From Priestia taiwanensis (GTDB lineage Bacteria > Bacillota > Bacilli > Bacillales > Bacillaceae_G), in contig NZ_BMFK01000002.1 in NCBI RefSeq assembly GCF_014638355.1, positions 478,868 to 542,867 on the forward strand: a stretch of DNA of 64,000 nucleotides, given 5' to 3'. The notes beneath the pieces are model-generated. The model was not told the origin of the DNA and did no database searches. It was given only the letters and a program-made list of their open reading frames with translations. This document shows positions 46,060 to 55,069 of this stretch, in pieces. How positions within the stretch are numbered: the stretch's first letter is position 1; the number at the start of each line of letters is the position of its first letter. Made by a program: the position numbers and the translations under genes.

Positions 46060-47816
46060 GAACGTTCCCTACTTGTTATATGTTTCGTTAACATGTCGTT
46101 AATGTTATTCCATAACGTACGGTGCATGTGTAGATTTTTTTCTCTATCTGTTTTCATTTCGATAACGTGCAAACCATCTTCATGAATGCCTCTCTGAAGC
46201 TCCGATTCGAATTCATTCCACGTTTCTACACGTGCAAAATGACCGTCATACATTCTCACAGTATGTTCATAATCCAATCCAAGTGGTGTTCCAAATAATA
46301 CTTCAAAATGCTTCTTCTCCGCATATTGTGGTAAATACGAGAAGATACCTCCGCCGTCATTATTCATCACAACAATCGTTGCATTTAACTTGTACAACTT
46401 CGCCATCAACAGTCCATTTAAATCATGATAGAACGATAAGTCTCCTAAGAATAATACGAGTGGGCTTCCATCCGTACCCGCTCCTAATGCACTAGAAATT
46501 GTTCCGTCAATTCCGTTCACACCGCGATTGGCCATAATAGTAATACCTTTTTGATCGACCTCAAAGAACGTATCCATATCACGGATTGGCATACTATTTC
46601 CAACAAATAACGTCGCTCCTTCTGGTAACGTTTTTTGTAAAATTGGAATGGCCTTTCCTTCAAATAAATCTTCATATGTATGAATTGTTGCGAACTGTTC
46701 CTTCGTCAATGCATTTAACTCCGTCCATGTTGATAACCACTTACAGTCTGTACATGTCGGTAATGCTTCTGCCACATCATGACAAAACAGTGCTTCATTA
46801 CAATAAACCATTTCTGCTCCAATCAAAGAAGGGTCACGCCACTGTGCTCCCTCGTCCACAATCAGTTGCAATGCATTTGCATGCTTCTGTACATATAAAG
46901 AGAATGCTTTTGACACCGGTGAATCACCAAAGCGAATAATAATATCTGGTTGTAACGATTCTACGACCGCTTCTGAACGAAGAAATGTATCATAACATTC
47001 GACTATGTGGTCACCTTTATGTCCACCGCTTCTTGCACCTGAGAGTGGATCTGCCAAGATTGGATAGCCAGTCTTCTCAGACAAGAGTACCATCGCTTCT
47101 GCAAGACGTTCATCACTTTGTTGGCCACAAACGATAAGGCCTTTTCGATACGTTGTAAATAACGAGACATAATCGACAATTTGAGCTTCACTTAAGCGCT
47201 TTTGTCCACGTGTTACATCTACATGCTGTTCCCTCTTTAATATTCCATGATCCCATAAATCAGTTACTGTAAGGTCTGGTACAAGTGGCTCACGTAATGG
47301 AAAATTAATATGTACAGGTCCCGCAGGAACCGTAAGCGATGTACTTACACCTCTTGCTGCTGTAGACCTAATATAGTGACACATACGTTCCGTTCCTTCT
47401 GGTAAGGCCGTTTCAATAAATACTTTCACAAAATCCCCAAACAAGTGCAATTGGTTCATTGCTTGAGGGGCGCCAACATCACGTAACTCATGAGGACGAT
47501 CCGCCGTTAAAACAAGTAACGGAATACGTGAATGATACGCTTCAATAATGGCTGGATAGTAGTTGGCAGCTGCTGTTCCAGACGTACAAAGAATGGCAAC
47601 GGCTTTCTTCTTCGCCTTTGCCATTCCTAATGCAAAAAATGCAGCAGAACGTTCATCTACATGTAAATACGTATTTATTTTTTCATTCTCTGCCATTAGC
47701 AGCGCAAGCGGTGTTGAGCGAGAACCAGGGCTAATAATAACATCCGATACCCCCTGTTTCGTCAATTCATCTACAAATGCCCCGAGATACACTGATAATA
47801 TTTGCTTTTGTTCCAT
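46056..47816 (-). CDS. menD: SEPHCHC synthase
   Basis: ThDP-dependent enzyme that joins 2-oxoglutarate (as a succinic semialdehyde anion) to isochorismate, 586 aa. The N-terminal VISPGSRSTPLA is the pyrophosphate domain start; the ThDP motif is LGDLSFYHDLNGLLMAKLYKLNATIVVMNNDGGGIFSY. TSGTAAANYYPAIIEAYHSRIPLLVLTADRP is characteristic. ATG overlaps the menF stop by 1 bp (TAATG) and its own stop overlaps menH by 4 bp. Confidence 0.97.
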   Translation of the reverse strand: MEQKQILSVYLGAFVDELTKQGVSDVIISPGSRSTPLALLMAENEKINTYLHVDERSAAFFALGMAKAKKKAVAILCTSGTAAANYYPAIIEAYHSRIPLLVLTADRPHELRDVGAPQAMNQLHLFGDFVKVFIETALPEGTERMCHYIRSTAARGVSTSLTVPAGPVHINFPLREPLVPDLTVTDLWDHGILKREQHVDVTRGQKRLSEAQIVDYVSLFTTYRKGLIVCGQQSDERLAEAMVLLSEKTGYPILADPLSGARSGGHKGDHIVECYDTFLRSEAVVESLQPDIIIRFGDSPVSKAFSLYVQKHANALQLIVDEGAQWRDPSLIGAEMVYCNEALFCHDVAEALPTCTDCKWLSTWTELNALTKEQFATIHTYEDLFEGKAIPILQKTLPEGATLFVGNSMPIRDMDTFFEVDQKGITIMANRGVNGIDGTISSALGAGTDGSPLVLFLGDLSFYHDLNGLLMAKLYKLNATIVVMNNDGGGIFSYLPQYAEKKHFEVLFGTPLGLDYEHTVRMYDGHFARVETWNEFESELQRGIHEDGLHVIEMKTDREKNLHMHRTLWNNINDMLTKHITSRERS

Positions 47817-49213
47817 TACTTCGTTCCTCCTAAAGCTGCTAACATCGGCTTAAACTTAATTCGTGTCTCTTCATATTCTGCTACTGGTGTTGATTCTTCG
47901 ACAATGCCACATCCAGCAAATAAGGAAACATCTTTTCCTTTTACTAAACCTGAACGAATCGCTACTGCAAATTCACCGTTTTGTTGTCCGTCCATCCAGC
48001 CGATAGGGGCTGCATACCATCCACGATCTAACATTTCCTTCTCACGGATAAATGATAAAGCCTCTTCCTTCGGGTATCCTCCTAAAGCAGGAGTCGGATG
48101 TAATTTTTCTACTATATCTACGAAATGGATAGCTTCATTTGTGTTCGCACATACTGGTGTATATAAATGATATAAATTACGAACAGCTAGAATAGTTGGC
48201 TCAGCTGGAATATTTACGGTGTCACATACTTCTTCCATTACACCCCGGATCATTTGCACAACAATTTTATGTTCACGTATATTTTTTGCATCGTTTAATA
48301 ATTCGTGGTAGTTCTTTGTATCTTCTATTTCTGTTTCACTACGACCAATTGTTCCTGCAAGACACATTGATGTTAGTTGATTACCCTCTTTTCGAATAAG
48401 ACGCTCTGGTGTTGCACCGATAAAGCATGATGTACTAGTATCAAAGGAGAAAAGATAACTACTTGTTTGTTGTTCATGCAAATTCTTTAATACATAGAAG
48501 GAATCTATATTTTCATCAAATGTTAACTTTAATTCTCTTGCTAATACAATTTTTTCTATATCACTTTGTTTCATTGTATCTACTGCTTCTTGAACAAGGT
48601 TCATCCACTCAACTGGGTAGACTTCCTCTTCGCCTACTATAGCTGGCTCTTCCCACGTCATATGGATATCGTGAAATAATTCACGTTCACTTCTCTTATA
48701 TGCCTCGTACACTTCTTCTGCATCTGTATGTGGTGTAACAAATATATTCGCTGTCATATACTGCTTCGTATCTTTACTTGTTAACATAAAGGTCGGAAGC
48801 ACAAACCAAGCGTTTGCAAATTCTTCCCACAATCTTGTTTTTTCTTTTTGTGAATCAAATGTAAATCCGCCAAATAACAGCGGTCCTGTACCAATTACCG
48901 CTTCTTGTTGGTGAAGAATACATGCTTGTTCCATCTTCGACCATTCTGCTTGTATATGGGTAAAAGGCTTATCCTTATCACTTTTAATGGAAGTGACAAA
49001 GCCTATTCCTGTTATCGTCATATTTGTTGTTGGCTCGCTCCAATAAAAGCGCTCACCGTTATATAATTGTTTGCCACGTGCGTAGAAAAGAAGTGGATCT
49101 TGCCACTGCACCTCTTTGACATAGCTGACTAATATATTCTTTCCTATCGTTTTTGCTTTCGTGCAAGCTTCAAGGAGTGATGTACGAAAGCTCTTTTCTA
49201 TAGTGACAATCAC
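47816..49213 (-). CDS. menF: Isochorismate synthase
   Basis: Converts chorismate to isochorismate, the first step of menaquinone synthesis, 465 aa. The chorismate-binding domain carries IEKIVLARE, the FIGATPERL and CLAGTIGRS segments, then LHPTPALGGYPKEEAL and AAPIGWMDG near the end. The start is GTG 49213 (IVTIEKSFRT) behind GAGGGGG with an 8-nt spacer. First gene of menF-D-H-B, divergent from menA. Confidence 0.95.
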   Translation of the reverse strand: MIVTIEKSFRTSLLEACTKAKTIGKNILVSYVKEVQWQDPLLFYARGKQLYNGERFYWSEPTTNMTITGIGFVTSIKSDKDKPFTHIQAEWSKMEQACILHQQEAVIGTGPLLFGGFTFDSQKEKTRLWEEFANAWFVLPTFMLTSKDTKQYMTANIFVTPHTDAEEVYEAYKRSERELFHDIHMTWEEPAIVGEEEVYPVEWMNLVQEAVDTMKQSDIEKIVLARELKLTFDENIDSFYVLKNLHEQQTSSYLFSFDTSTSCFIGATPERLIRKEGNQLTSMCLAGTIGRSETEIEDTKNYHELLNDAKNIREHKIVVQMIRGVMEEVCDTVNIPAEPTILAVRNLYHLYTPVCANTNEAIHFVDIVEKLHPTPALGGYPKEEALSFIREKEMLDRGWYAAPIGWMDGQQNGEFAVAIRSGLVKGKDVSLFAGCGIVEESTPVAEYEETRIKFKPMLAALGGTK

Positions 49214-49275
49214 TCAAGTTTCCCCCTCATTCATCCTATCAAAACGGACAAAAATAGTCGGTTTATCCTTATTTT

Positions 49276-49305
49276 AAGATACACCTCTAGCATAACTACT
49301 GTCAA
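49276..49305 (-). promoter_or_regulatory. Promoter of menF-menD-menH-menB
   Basis: TTGACA at 49305-49300 and TATCTT at 49281-49276 with an 18-bp spacer, 63 bp before the menF GTG. Confidence 0.7.
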
Positions 49306-49345
49306 TGTTAGGAGGTTGTATCCCAACACTTACAGTATTTTTTCA

Positions 49346-49374
49346 TTGACACATTTTTTCTCTTTGCCTACACT
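49346..49374 (+). promoter_or_regulatory. Promoter of menA
   Basis: TTGACA at 49346-49351 and TACACT at 49369-49374 with a 17-bp spacer, 98 bp before the menA ATG. Confidence 0.82.
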
Positions 49375-49380
49375 TTAAAT

Positions 49381-49414
49381 AGAAGAGAACAGCAAGGTTT
49401 GTTCTCTTCTTTTC
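49381..49414 (+). promoter_or_regulatory. Terminator-like hairpin in the menA leader
   Basis: Perfect 11-bp stem AGAAGAGAACA/TGTTCTCTTCT (49381-49391 with 49400-49410), then TTTC. It begins 7 bp after the -10 box, so it would be the very 5' end of the transcript. It could stabilise the RNA or attenuate it; the T-run is short. Confidence 0.6.
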
Positions 49415-49472
49415 ATGAATAGGACAACTACTTTGTTATTATTTTTCATTTTACGGTAAAAAGGAGGTTCTC

Positions 49473-50387
49473 ATGCACGAACTTACAACGAATCACAACA
49501 AAAAAAGCTGGAAAGTTTGGTGGAATTTATTACGCCCTCATACGTTAACAGCTGCATTCATTCCTGTCTTTATCGGAACAGCTCATGCAGGATTTGATGC
49601 AATTCATATCCCACTTTTCTTAACAATGCTCCTTGCTTGCTTGCTTATTCAAGCCGCAACGAACATGTTCAATGAATACTTTGACTACAAGCGTGGGTTA
49701 GATAATGAGAAGTCAATCGGAATCGGTGGTGCTATTGTACGTGAAGGTGTACAACCAAAAACAGTTCTATATTTAGCGTATGCATTCTTTGGCATTGCAT
49801 TACTACTTGGTGTCTATATTTGTGCAAACAGCAGTTGGTGGCTTGCGGCAGTCGGATTAATCTGCATGGCAGCTGGTTATTTCTATACAGGTGGACCAGT
49901 ACCAATTGCATATACGCCGTTTGGAGAGATTGTTGCTGGTTTCTTTATGGGACTTGTGATCATTAGTATTTCGTATTTCATTCAAACAGGCACAGTAACA
50001 AATGATATTATGCTTATGTCGCTACCAACGTCCCTTCTAATCGGTGCCATCTTACTTGCGAATAACATTCGTGACTTAGATAACGATAAAGTAAATGGAC
50101 GTAAGACACTGGCTATTCTCGTTGGCAAGAACAACGCGATTGGTGTGTTAGCTAGTATGTTCATCATTTCTTACGGATGGACAATTGTTCTTATCGTAAC
50201 TGGCTTAACAGAAATTTGGACACTTCTTGTGTTCATAAGCGCACCAAAAGCTATCCAAGCAGTAAAAGGGTTTATCGGAAAATCAGAACCAATTGAAATG
50301 ATGCCTGCAATGAAATGCACAGCTCAAACAAACACATTCTTTGGATTTTTATTTTCCATCGGTCTATTAATCGGCTACTTCTTATAA
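49473..50387 (+). CDS. menA: 1,4-Dihydroxy-2-naphthoate polyprenyltransferase
   Basis: Membrane UbiA-family prenyltransferase that attaches the isoprenoid chain to DHNA, 304 aa with about nine helices. The first Asp-rich motif is NMFNEYFDYKRGLDN; the second is NIRDLDNDKVNGRKT. ATG 49473 follows AAGGAGGTTC. It is divergent from the other men genes, as in B. subtilis, and is followed by yteA. Confidence 0.96.
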   Translation: MHELTTNHNKKSWKVWWNLLRPHTLTAAFIPVFIGTAHAGFDAIHIPLFLTMLLACLLIQAATNMFNEYFDYKRGLDNEKSIGIGGAIVREGVQPKTVLYLAYAFFGIALLLGVYICANSSWWLAAVGLICMAAGYFYTGGPVPIAYTPFGEIVAGFFMGLVIISISYFIQTGTVTNDIMLMSLPTSLLIGAILLANNIRDLDNDKVNGRKTLAILVGKNNAIGVLASMFIISYGWTIVLIVTGLTEIWTLLVFISAPKAIQAVKGFIGKSEPIEMMPAMKCTAQTNTFFGFLFSIGLLIGYFL

Positions 50388-50448
50388 TTTTGTTCATACT
50401 AAGCATGAGGAACGTACCTTAATTTTTTGATGAAAGGAAGTGTTCTTC

Positions 50449-51174
50449 ATGCTTTCTTCTGTTCTAAAGGAACAATTACAAGCAACGCTCCTTATAGAAA
50501 AACAACAATTAGAAGAACGATTACATGGCGGAGCAAACGGAGAATATTTATCTGAAACGGAATCTATCGGGGAGTTATCTAGCTACGATAACCATCCAGG
50601 AGATTTAGGAAGTGAACTATTTGAACGTGGAAAAGACTTAGCGCTTCATGAACAAATGCGCGAAGACTTGGAAGAAATCAAGGTTGCTCTGGCAGCGATA
50701 GAAACAGGAGAGTACGGTATATGTAAAGTTTGTCACCAAGACATATCCCCCGAACGGCTAGAAGCCCTTCCCTCTACACTCTATTGCAAAGAGCATAGCC
50801 CAGAGCAAACCGTTTCCAAAAGTCGACCAATTGAAGAACGAGTTATCGGTCATCCATTCGCAAACCATGACTTAGCCTCAAATGTCGGCTATGACGGCGA
50901 AGACAGTATTCAAGATGCAATGAAAGTTGGATCATCCGATACGCCGTCAGACTTCATTACAAATGAAGAAAAAGACTATAATCATACGTACTTCCACTCT
51001 AATGAACCACTTGGATATGTGGAGGACTTTGAGAACTTTATCGGCACCGATATACACGGAAAAGACAAAGCAATATACGGAGTAAAAGCATATCAACAAT
51101 ATGAGCAAGAGCTAGATAACTACGAACAACAGGCAATAGAAGGCACATTACAAACAGATGATTATCCAGAATAA
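50449..51174 (+). CDS. yteA: YteA family regulator (DksA/TraR zinc finger)
   Basis: 241-aa protein of the YteA family. A coiled N-terminal part precedes a DksA/TraR-type zinc finger, YGICKVCHQDISPERLEALPSTLYCKEH, with a CxxC and a single Cys before the His. A hydrophilic C-terminal part contains YNHTYFHSNEPLGYVEDFENFIGTDI. B. subtilis yteA is sporulation-linked and also follows menA. The frame opens at GTG 50440, but AAGGAAGTG overlaps that codon; ATG 50449 (MLSSVLKEQ) is the better start. Confidence 0.9.
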   Translation: MLSSVLKEQLQATLLIEKQQLEERLHGGANGEYLSETESIGELSSYDNHPGDLGSELFERGKDLALHEQMREDLEEIKVALAAIETGEYGICKVCHQDISPERLEALPSTLYCKEHSPEQTVSKSRPIEERVIGHPFANHDLASNVGYDGEDSIQDAMKVGSSDTPSDFITNEEKDYNHTYFHSNEPLGYVEDFENFIGTDIHGKDKAIYGVKAYQQYEQELDNYEQQAIEGTLQTDDYPE

Positions 51175-51180
51175 TAATAG

Positions 51181-51209
51181 AAGCCTAGAGATTTTCTCTA
51201 GGCTTTCCC
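51181..51209 (+). terminator. Hairpin after yteA
   Basis: 11-bp stem AAGCCTAGAGA/TCTCTAGGCTT with a 3-nt loop, followed by TCCCC only, so the T-run is short. It may still end transcription, helped by the next hairpin. Confidence 0.6.
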
Positions 51210-51212
51210 CAT

Positions 51213-51240
51213 AAAAAAGAACACTCATAAATGAGTGCTC
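51213..51240 (-). terminator. Terminator of the cold-shock gene
   Basis: 10-bp stem GAGCACTCAT/ATGAGTGTTC with one wobble pair, followed by TTTTTT on the minus strand, 19 bp after the csp stop codon. Confidence 0.85.
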
Positions 51241-51259
51241 TCAACTGGATAAAATCCAA

Positions 51260-51460
51260 TTATTTTTTTGTAACGTTAGCAGCTTGAGGTCCGCGGTTGC
51301 CGTCTACGATTTCGAACTCAACTTCTTGACCTTCTTCTAATGTTTTAAATCCGTCGCCTTGGATAGCTGAGAAATGAACGAATACATCGTTTCCGCCGTC
51401 TACTTCAATAAATCCAAAACCTTTTTCACTGTTAAACCATTTTACTTTACCGAATTGCAT
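51260..51460 (-). CDS. Cold shock protein (CspA family)
   Basis: 66-aa single-domain RNA chaperone that melts RNA structure and aids translation in the cold. RNP1 is KGFGFIEV and RNP2 is VFVHFSAI; the chain is otherwise the standard five-strand barrel ([17 protein letters not shown]...[10 protein letters not shown]). Paralogues cannot be told apart here, though it is close to the CspD/CspC type. ATG 51460 has TAGGAGG upstream. It has a strong promoter and a 213-nt leader. Confidence 0.96.
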   Translation of the reverse strand: MQFGKVKWFNSEKGFGFIEVDGGNDVFVHFSAIQGDGFKTLEEGQEVEFEIVDGNRGPQAANVTKK

Positions 51461-51674
51461 CAGTATACCTCCTAAAAATAAGAAAAAATATTTACTATCT
51501 ACCTACATACTGATGGAATGACCGAAACGAATTCATCTCCAGTTCTCACTGGAATTATGATTCAGACTCTTCAATCAAGGCGATGGATGAGTATAATTCC
51601 ATACATTTTTATTACAAAACGTACAAGAAGAAATGTTCCAATTAATTCAAACACATAATTATGTGGTTAATAGT
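51461..51674 (-). promoter_or_regulatory. Long 5' leader of the cold-shock gene
   Basis: About 213 nt between the predicted start of transcription and the ATG, typical of cold-shock mRNAs. It starts near a 14-bp palindrome CACATAATTATGTG (51652-51665) and contains a small hairpin TCCAGT-GAGA-ACTGGA (51538-51553) with a GNRA loop. No known riboswitch fits. Confidence 0.55.
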
Positions 51675-51680
51675 AATACC

Positions 51681-51709
51681 ATCATAACACGATAGTTACA
51701 TTAGGTCAA
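51681..51709 (-). promoter_or_regulatory. Promoter of the cold-shock gene
   Basis: TTGACC at 51709-51704 and TATGAT at 51686-51681 with a 17-bp spacer. Confidence 0.82.
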
Positions 51710-51828
51710 TGGAAAGAAAAACACTGTTTTTTTCACTTTTTTTAGAGGTCCCATTTATTATCCATTCAATTTTTTGTCTTTGTCGTCCACTTTCTTCATA
51801 TATTAACCATATGAAAGGAGTGTGAAAG

Positions 51829-52575
51829 ATGTCATTTCGTAACGAAGTGAATTGGCCCCTCGCATCCTTACTCGTTGATTGTTGTGTCGAAACATATGAA
51901 CAATATAAACAAAAAGGAATCTTTTATGCACCTGACCCTTTCACAATTGTCAAAGGATTTCAAGCTACCTCCTTTAACGATACAACGTGGTTCGGCTTTA
52001 TTCTAGAATCTCCCCAATATATACTTGTTGCTTTTCGTGGCACAAAAACAGACGATGAATGGATTACCGATTTCTCCATTAATCAACGGTCTTTCCCATA
52101 CGTTCCAGATAGTGGGAAAGTACATGGCGGATTTCTTTCTATTTACGAATCATGCCGAACTACTATTATGGACACCCTTCACGTTCTTCCAAAGAAAACT
52201 CTGCTCACCACAGGTCATAGTTTAGGCGGTGCTCTTAGTATCCTCTTCTCCTTAGATGTCGCTCATAACTTGGCCTTACCAGGCATTATTCATTACAATT
52301 TCGGTGCACCAAAAATTGGAGACAAAACATTCAAAACACGCTTCGACCAGCTCGTTCCAATAAGTTTCCGCTTTGTAAATTTACATGACTTTGTTCCATT
52401 ACTCCCTCCAAATGACCTTCTAAAAAAGAAACGCGACTATCATCATGTAAAACAATTCTTCTCATTTTCAACAAACAAGGGGAAAATTATGAAAAATCAT
52501 CGTATCTATACATATCGTGATGCCGTCAGAAAGCTTCTCCAACAAAATATGAAAAAGGAAACTATCGATACATAG
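51829..52575 (+). CDS. Lipase class 3 family protein
   Basis: 248-aa alpha/beta-hydrolase of the fungal-lipase-like (class 3) family. The nucleophile elbow is TGHSLGGALS. The conserved YILVAFRGTKTDDEWITDF lies before it; Asp is probably in NLHDFVPLLPP and His in MKNHRIYTYRDA. No signal peptide is seen, so it is likely cytoplasmic. The substrate is a lipid ester by family only. ATG follows AAAGGAGTGTG. Single gene divergent from csp. Confidence 0.88.
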   Translation: MSFRNEVNWPLASLLVDCCVETYEQYKQKGIFYAPDPFTIVKGFQATSFNDTTWFGFILESPQYILVAFRGTKTDDEWITDFSINQRSFPYVPDSGKVHGGFLSIYESCRTTIMDTLHVLPKKTLLTTGHSLGGALSILFSLDVAHNLALPGIIHYNFGAPKIGDKTFKTRFDQLVPISFRFVNLHDFVPLLPPNDLLKKKRDYHHVKQFFSFSTNKGKIMKNHRIYTYRDAVRKLLQQNMKKETIDT

Positions 52576-52586
52576 TTTCCTTTCTC
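52550..52586. terminator. Bidirectional terminator between the lipase and glgP
   Basis: 11-bp stem AAGGAAACTAT/ATAGTTTCCTT (52555-52565 with 52572-52582), with TCTC on plus and TTTCATATTTT on minus. It overlaps the lipase stop codon and lies 4 bp from the glgP stop. Confidence 0.8.
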
Positions 52587-52589
52587 TTC

Positions 52590-54995
52590 TTAACGTATCA
52601 TTTCTGAGTGCTTAATCTTCCAAATATCATGTGCGTATTGCAGAATCGTTCGATCACTTGTAAAGTGGCCAGACTGAGCAATATTCGTAATACTCATTCG
52701 TAACCACGTATGTGTGTCTTGATACATGTTATTCACCCGTTCATGTACATCTATATATGAAGCGAGGTCTTTCAGGACAAAATATTCATCATTCTGAACC
52801 GTAAGAGAATCATAAATTGGCTCGAACTCATCTTGGGCGACAGGATAATACCCATTCACTAACTGGTCCACAACACGATGAACTCTCGCATCATGATGAT
52901 AATAATCCATGGAACGATACCCACCGTTATGATGATAATTCAATACTTCTTCCGACGTTAAACCGAAGATGAAAATATGTTCGTTTCCTACTTCTTCTTT
53001 AATTTCAATATTCGCCCCGTCAAGCGTCCCTACCGTCACTGCACCATTCATCATAAACTTCATATTTCCCGTACCAGATGCTTCCTTACTTGCAGTTGAA
53101 ATTTGTTCACTCACATCCGCCGCTGGGAAAATATCTTCTGCTAACGATACACGGTAGTTTTCGAGGAAAATAACCTTTAATCGGTCATTCGTTTGTTTAT
53201 CATGATTTACTTTGTCTGCTAAAGAGTTAATAAGTTTGATGATTTTCTTTGCATAATAATAGCCTGGGGATGCCTTTGCTCCAAAGATAAACGTATGTGG
53301 ATAGATCGTAAAGCTACTATCTTCTTTCAAACGATTATACAAATACATAATATGCAACACATTTAATAGCTGCCGCTTATATGCATGTAACCTCTTTACT
53401 TGTACATCAAAGATAGAATTCGTATCAACATTGATTCCTGTTTGTTCATAAATATGTTTCGCCAATATATCCTTTCGGGCTTTCTTTACTTGTGCAATTT
53501 GGTGCTGAAAAACGGCGTCTTCTCGGTACGAAAGTAACTCTGTCAACTTCGCCGGAGATTGAACCCACTTGTCACCAATTGCTTCATTTAATAACGAAGC
53601 AAGCTGTGGATTCGCCTTTAATAACCAACGGCGATGCGTAATACCATTCGTCTTATTATTAAACTTACTTGGATAAAATTTATAAAAATGATTCATCTCT
53701 CGTTCCTTCAAAATATTCGTATGAATCTTTGCAACACCATTGATACTATGACTACCAACAATCGCTAAATGAGCCATCTTGACTAAATCATCTGCAATAA
53801 TTGCCATTTGCTTAATACGGTCCCATTCTCCAGGATACCGCTTCCATAACTGCTTACAAAAACGCTCGTTAATCTCCTCCACAATCATATAAATACGCGG
53901 AAGCAATGGTTTGAAAATACGAACTGGCCATTTTTCTAATGCTTCAGAAAGTGTCGTATGATTCGTATAGGAGATTGTCTCAATCGTAATATGCCACGCC
54001 TCTTCCCAGCTCATTTTCTCCTTATCCAGCAATATGCGCATCAATTCTGGAATGGCTAAGACAGGGTGCGTATCATTAATATGAATTGCGACCTTTTTAT
54101 GCAAATCCTTCACATGTCCGTGATGGGCCCGATGTTGTTGAATAATATTTTGTAAGCTAGCTGATACGAGGAAGTATTGTTGTTTAAGCCGTAATATTTT
54201 CCCTTCATCGTGCGTATCGTCCGGGTAGAGCAACTCAGACACAGCTTCTGTTTCTCGCTTATATTCCATCACATTTTTGTCTGTCGGATACGGAGAAGGC
54301 TCTGCATTCCACAATCGAAGTGTATTAATTGTATCTGTCTTATAACCTACGACCGGAATATCATACGGAACAGCTGTTATTTTCTCTTCACTAACAGTAC
54401 GGAAGTCTAATCTACCATTAAGATGAATAGTTTCAACCTCTCCCCAAAATCCAACCTCAATTGCTTGGTCATGACGCCTTAGTTCCCATACATTCCCATG
54501 ACGTAACCATTGCTCTGGCAGCTCCACTTGGTACCCCTCGACAATTTTTTGATCAAATAATCCATGCTTATATCGAATGCCATACCCATGCCCAGGAAGA
54601 TTTAAGGATGCAAGTGAATCGAGAAAACAAGCTGCTAGTCGTCCTAATCCACCGTTTCCTAGTCCTGCATCACTTTCACTTTCTTCAACCTCCTGCAATG
54701 ATATCCCTAAATCTAGAAGACCTTCCTCACATATTTCTCGTATCCCAAGATTCAATAAATTATTTCCAAGCATCCGACCAAGTAAAAACTCAATTGATAG
54801 ATAATATACTTGCTTTGCATGTGTCGAACGGTTATGTTCATTCGTTGCAATCCACGTGGCACTAATAAATTCTCTTACCATGTGACCAAGTGTATGATAT
54901 TGATCACGCACCGTTGATTCTTTAAAACTTTTCCCACAAAGCATTTCTAACTTCTCTAAAAATGTTTCTTTAAATATTTCCTTATTCGAAAACAT
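52590..54995 (-). CDS. glgP: Glycogen phosphorylase
   Basis: Degrades glycogen to glucose 1-phosphate, 801 aa. PLP-binding lysine is in EASGTGNMKFMMNGA, the family signature. Other marks are GLGRLAACFLDSLASL near the N-terminus and VQVKRLHAYKRQLLN. The frame is open to 55070, but ATG 54995 (MFSNKEIFKETF) follows GGAGAG with proper spacing, so I use it. Last gene of glgB-C-D-A-P; a hairpin lies between it and glgA. Confidence 0.97.
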   Translation of the reverse strand: MFSNKEIFKETFLEKLEMLCGKSFKESTVRDQYHTLGHMVREFISATWIATNEHNRSTHAKQVYYLSIEFLLGRMLGNNLLNLGIREICEEGLLDLGISLQEVEESESDAGLGNGGLGRLAACFLDSLASLNLPGHGYGIRYKHGLFDQKIVEGYQVELPEQWLRHGNVWELRRHDQAIEVGFWGEVETIHLNGRLDFRTVSEEKITAVPYDIPVVGYKTDTINTLRLWNAEPSPYPTDKNVMEYKRETEAVSELLYPDDTHDEGKILRLKQQYFLVSASLQNIIQQHRAHHGHVKDLHKKVAIHINDTHPVLAIPELMRILLDKEKMSWEEAWHITIETISYTNHTTLSEALEKWPVRIFKPLLPRIYMIVEEINERFCKQLWKRYPGEWDRIKQMAIIADDLVKMAHLAIVGSHSINGVAKIHTNILKEREMNHFYKFYPSKFNNKTNGITHRRWLLKANPQLASLLNEAIGDKWVQSPAKLTELLSYREDAVFQHQIAQVKKARKDILAKHIYEQTGINVDTNSIFDVQVKRLHAYKRQLLNVLHIMYLYNRLKEDSSFTIYPHTFIFGAKASPGYYYAKKIIKLINSLADKVNHDKQTNDRLKVIFLENYRVSLAEDIFPAADVSEQISTASKEASGTGNMKFMMNGAVTVGTLDGANIEIKEEVGNEHIFIFGLTSEEVLNYHHNGGYRSMDYYHHDARVHRVVDQLVNGYYPVAQDEFEPIYDSLTVQNDEYFVLKDLASYIDVHERVNNMYQDTHTWLRMSITNIAQSGHFTSDRTILQYAHDIWKIKHSEMIR

Positions 54996-55025
54996 GGCTT
55001 TCTCTCCTCTCCCATACACGAAGAA

Positions 55026-55060
55026 ACCTCCACCAAAGTACGAAGAAGATAGGTGGAGGT
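55026..55060 (-). promoter_or_regulatory. Hairpin between glgA and glgP
   Basis: 9-bp stem ACCTCCACC/GGTGGAGGT (55026-55034 with 55052-55060), followed on minus by TTTCTTCG. It is G/C-rich in an AT-rich operon and could trim glgP expression. Confidence 0.55.
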
Positions 55061-55069
55061 GAAACTGCA

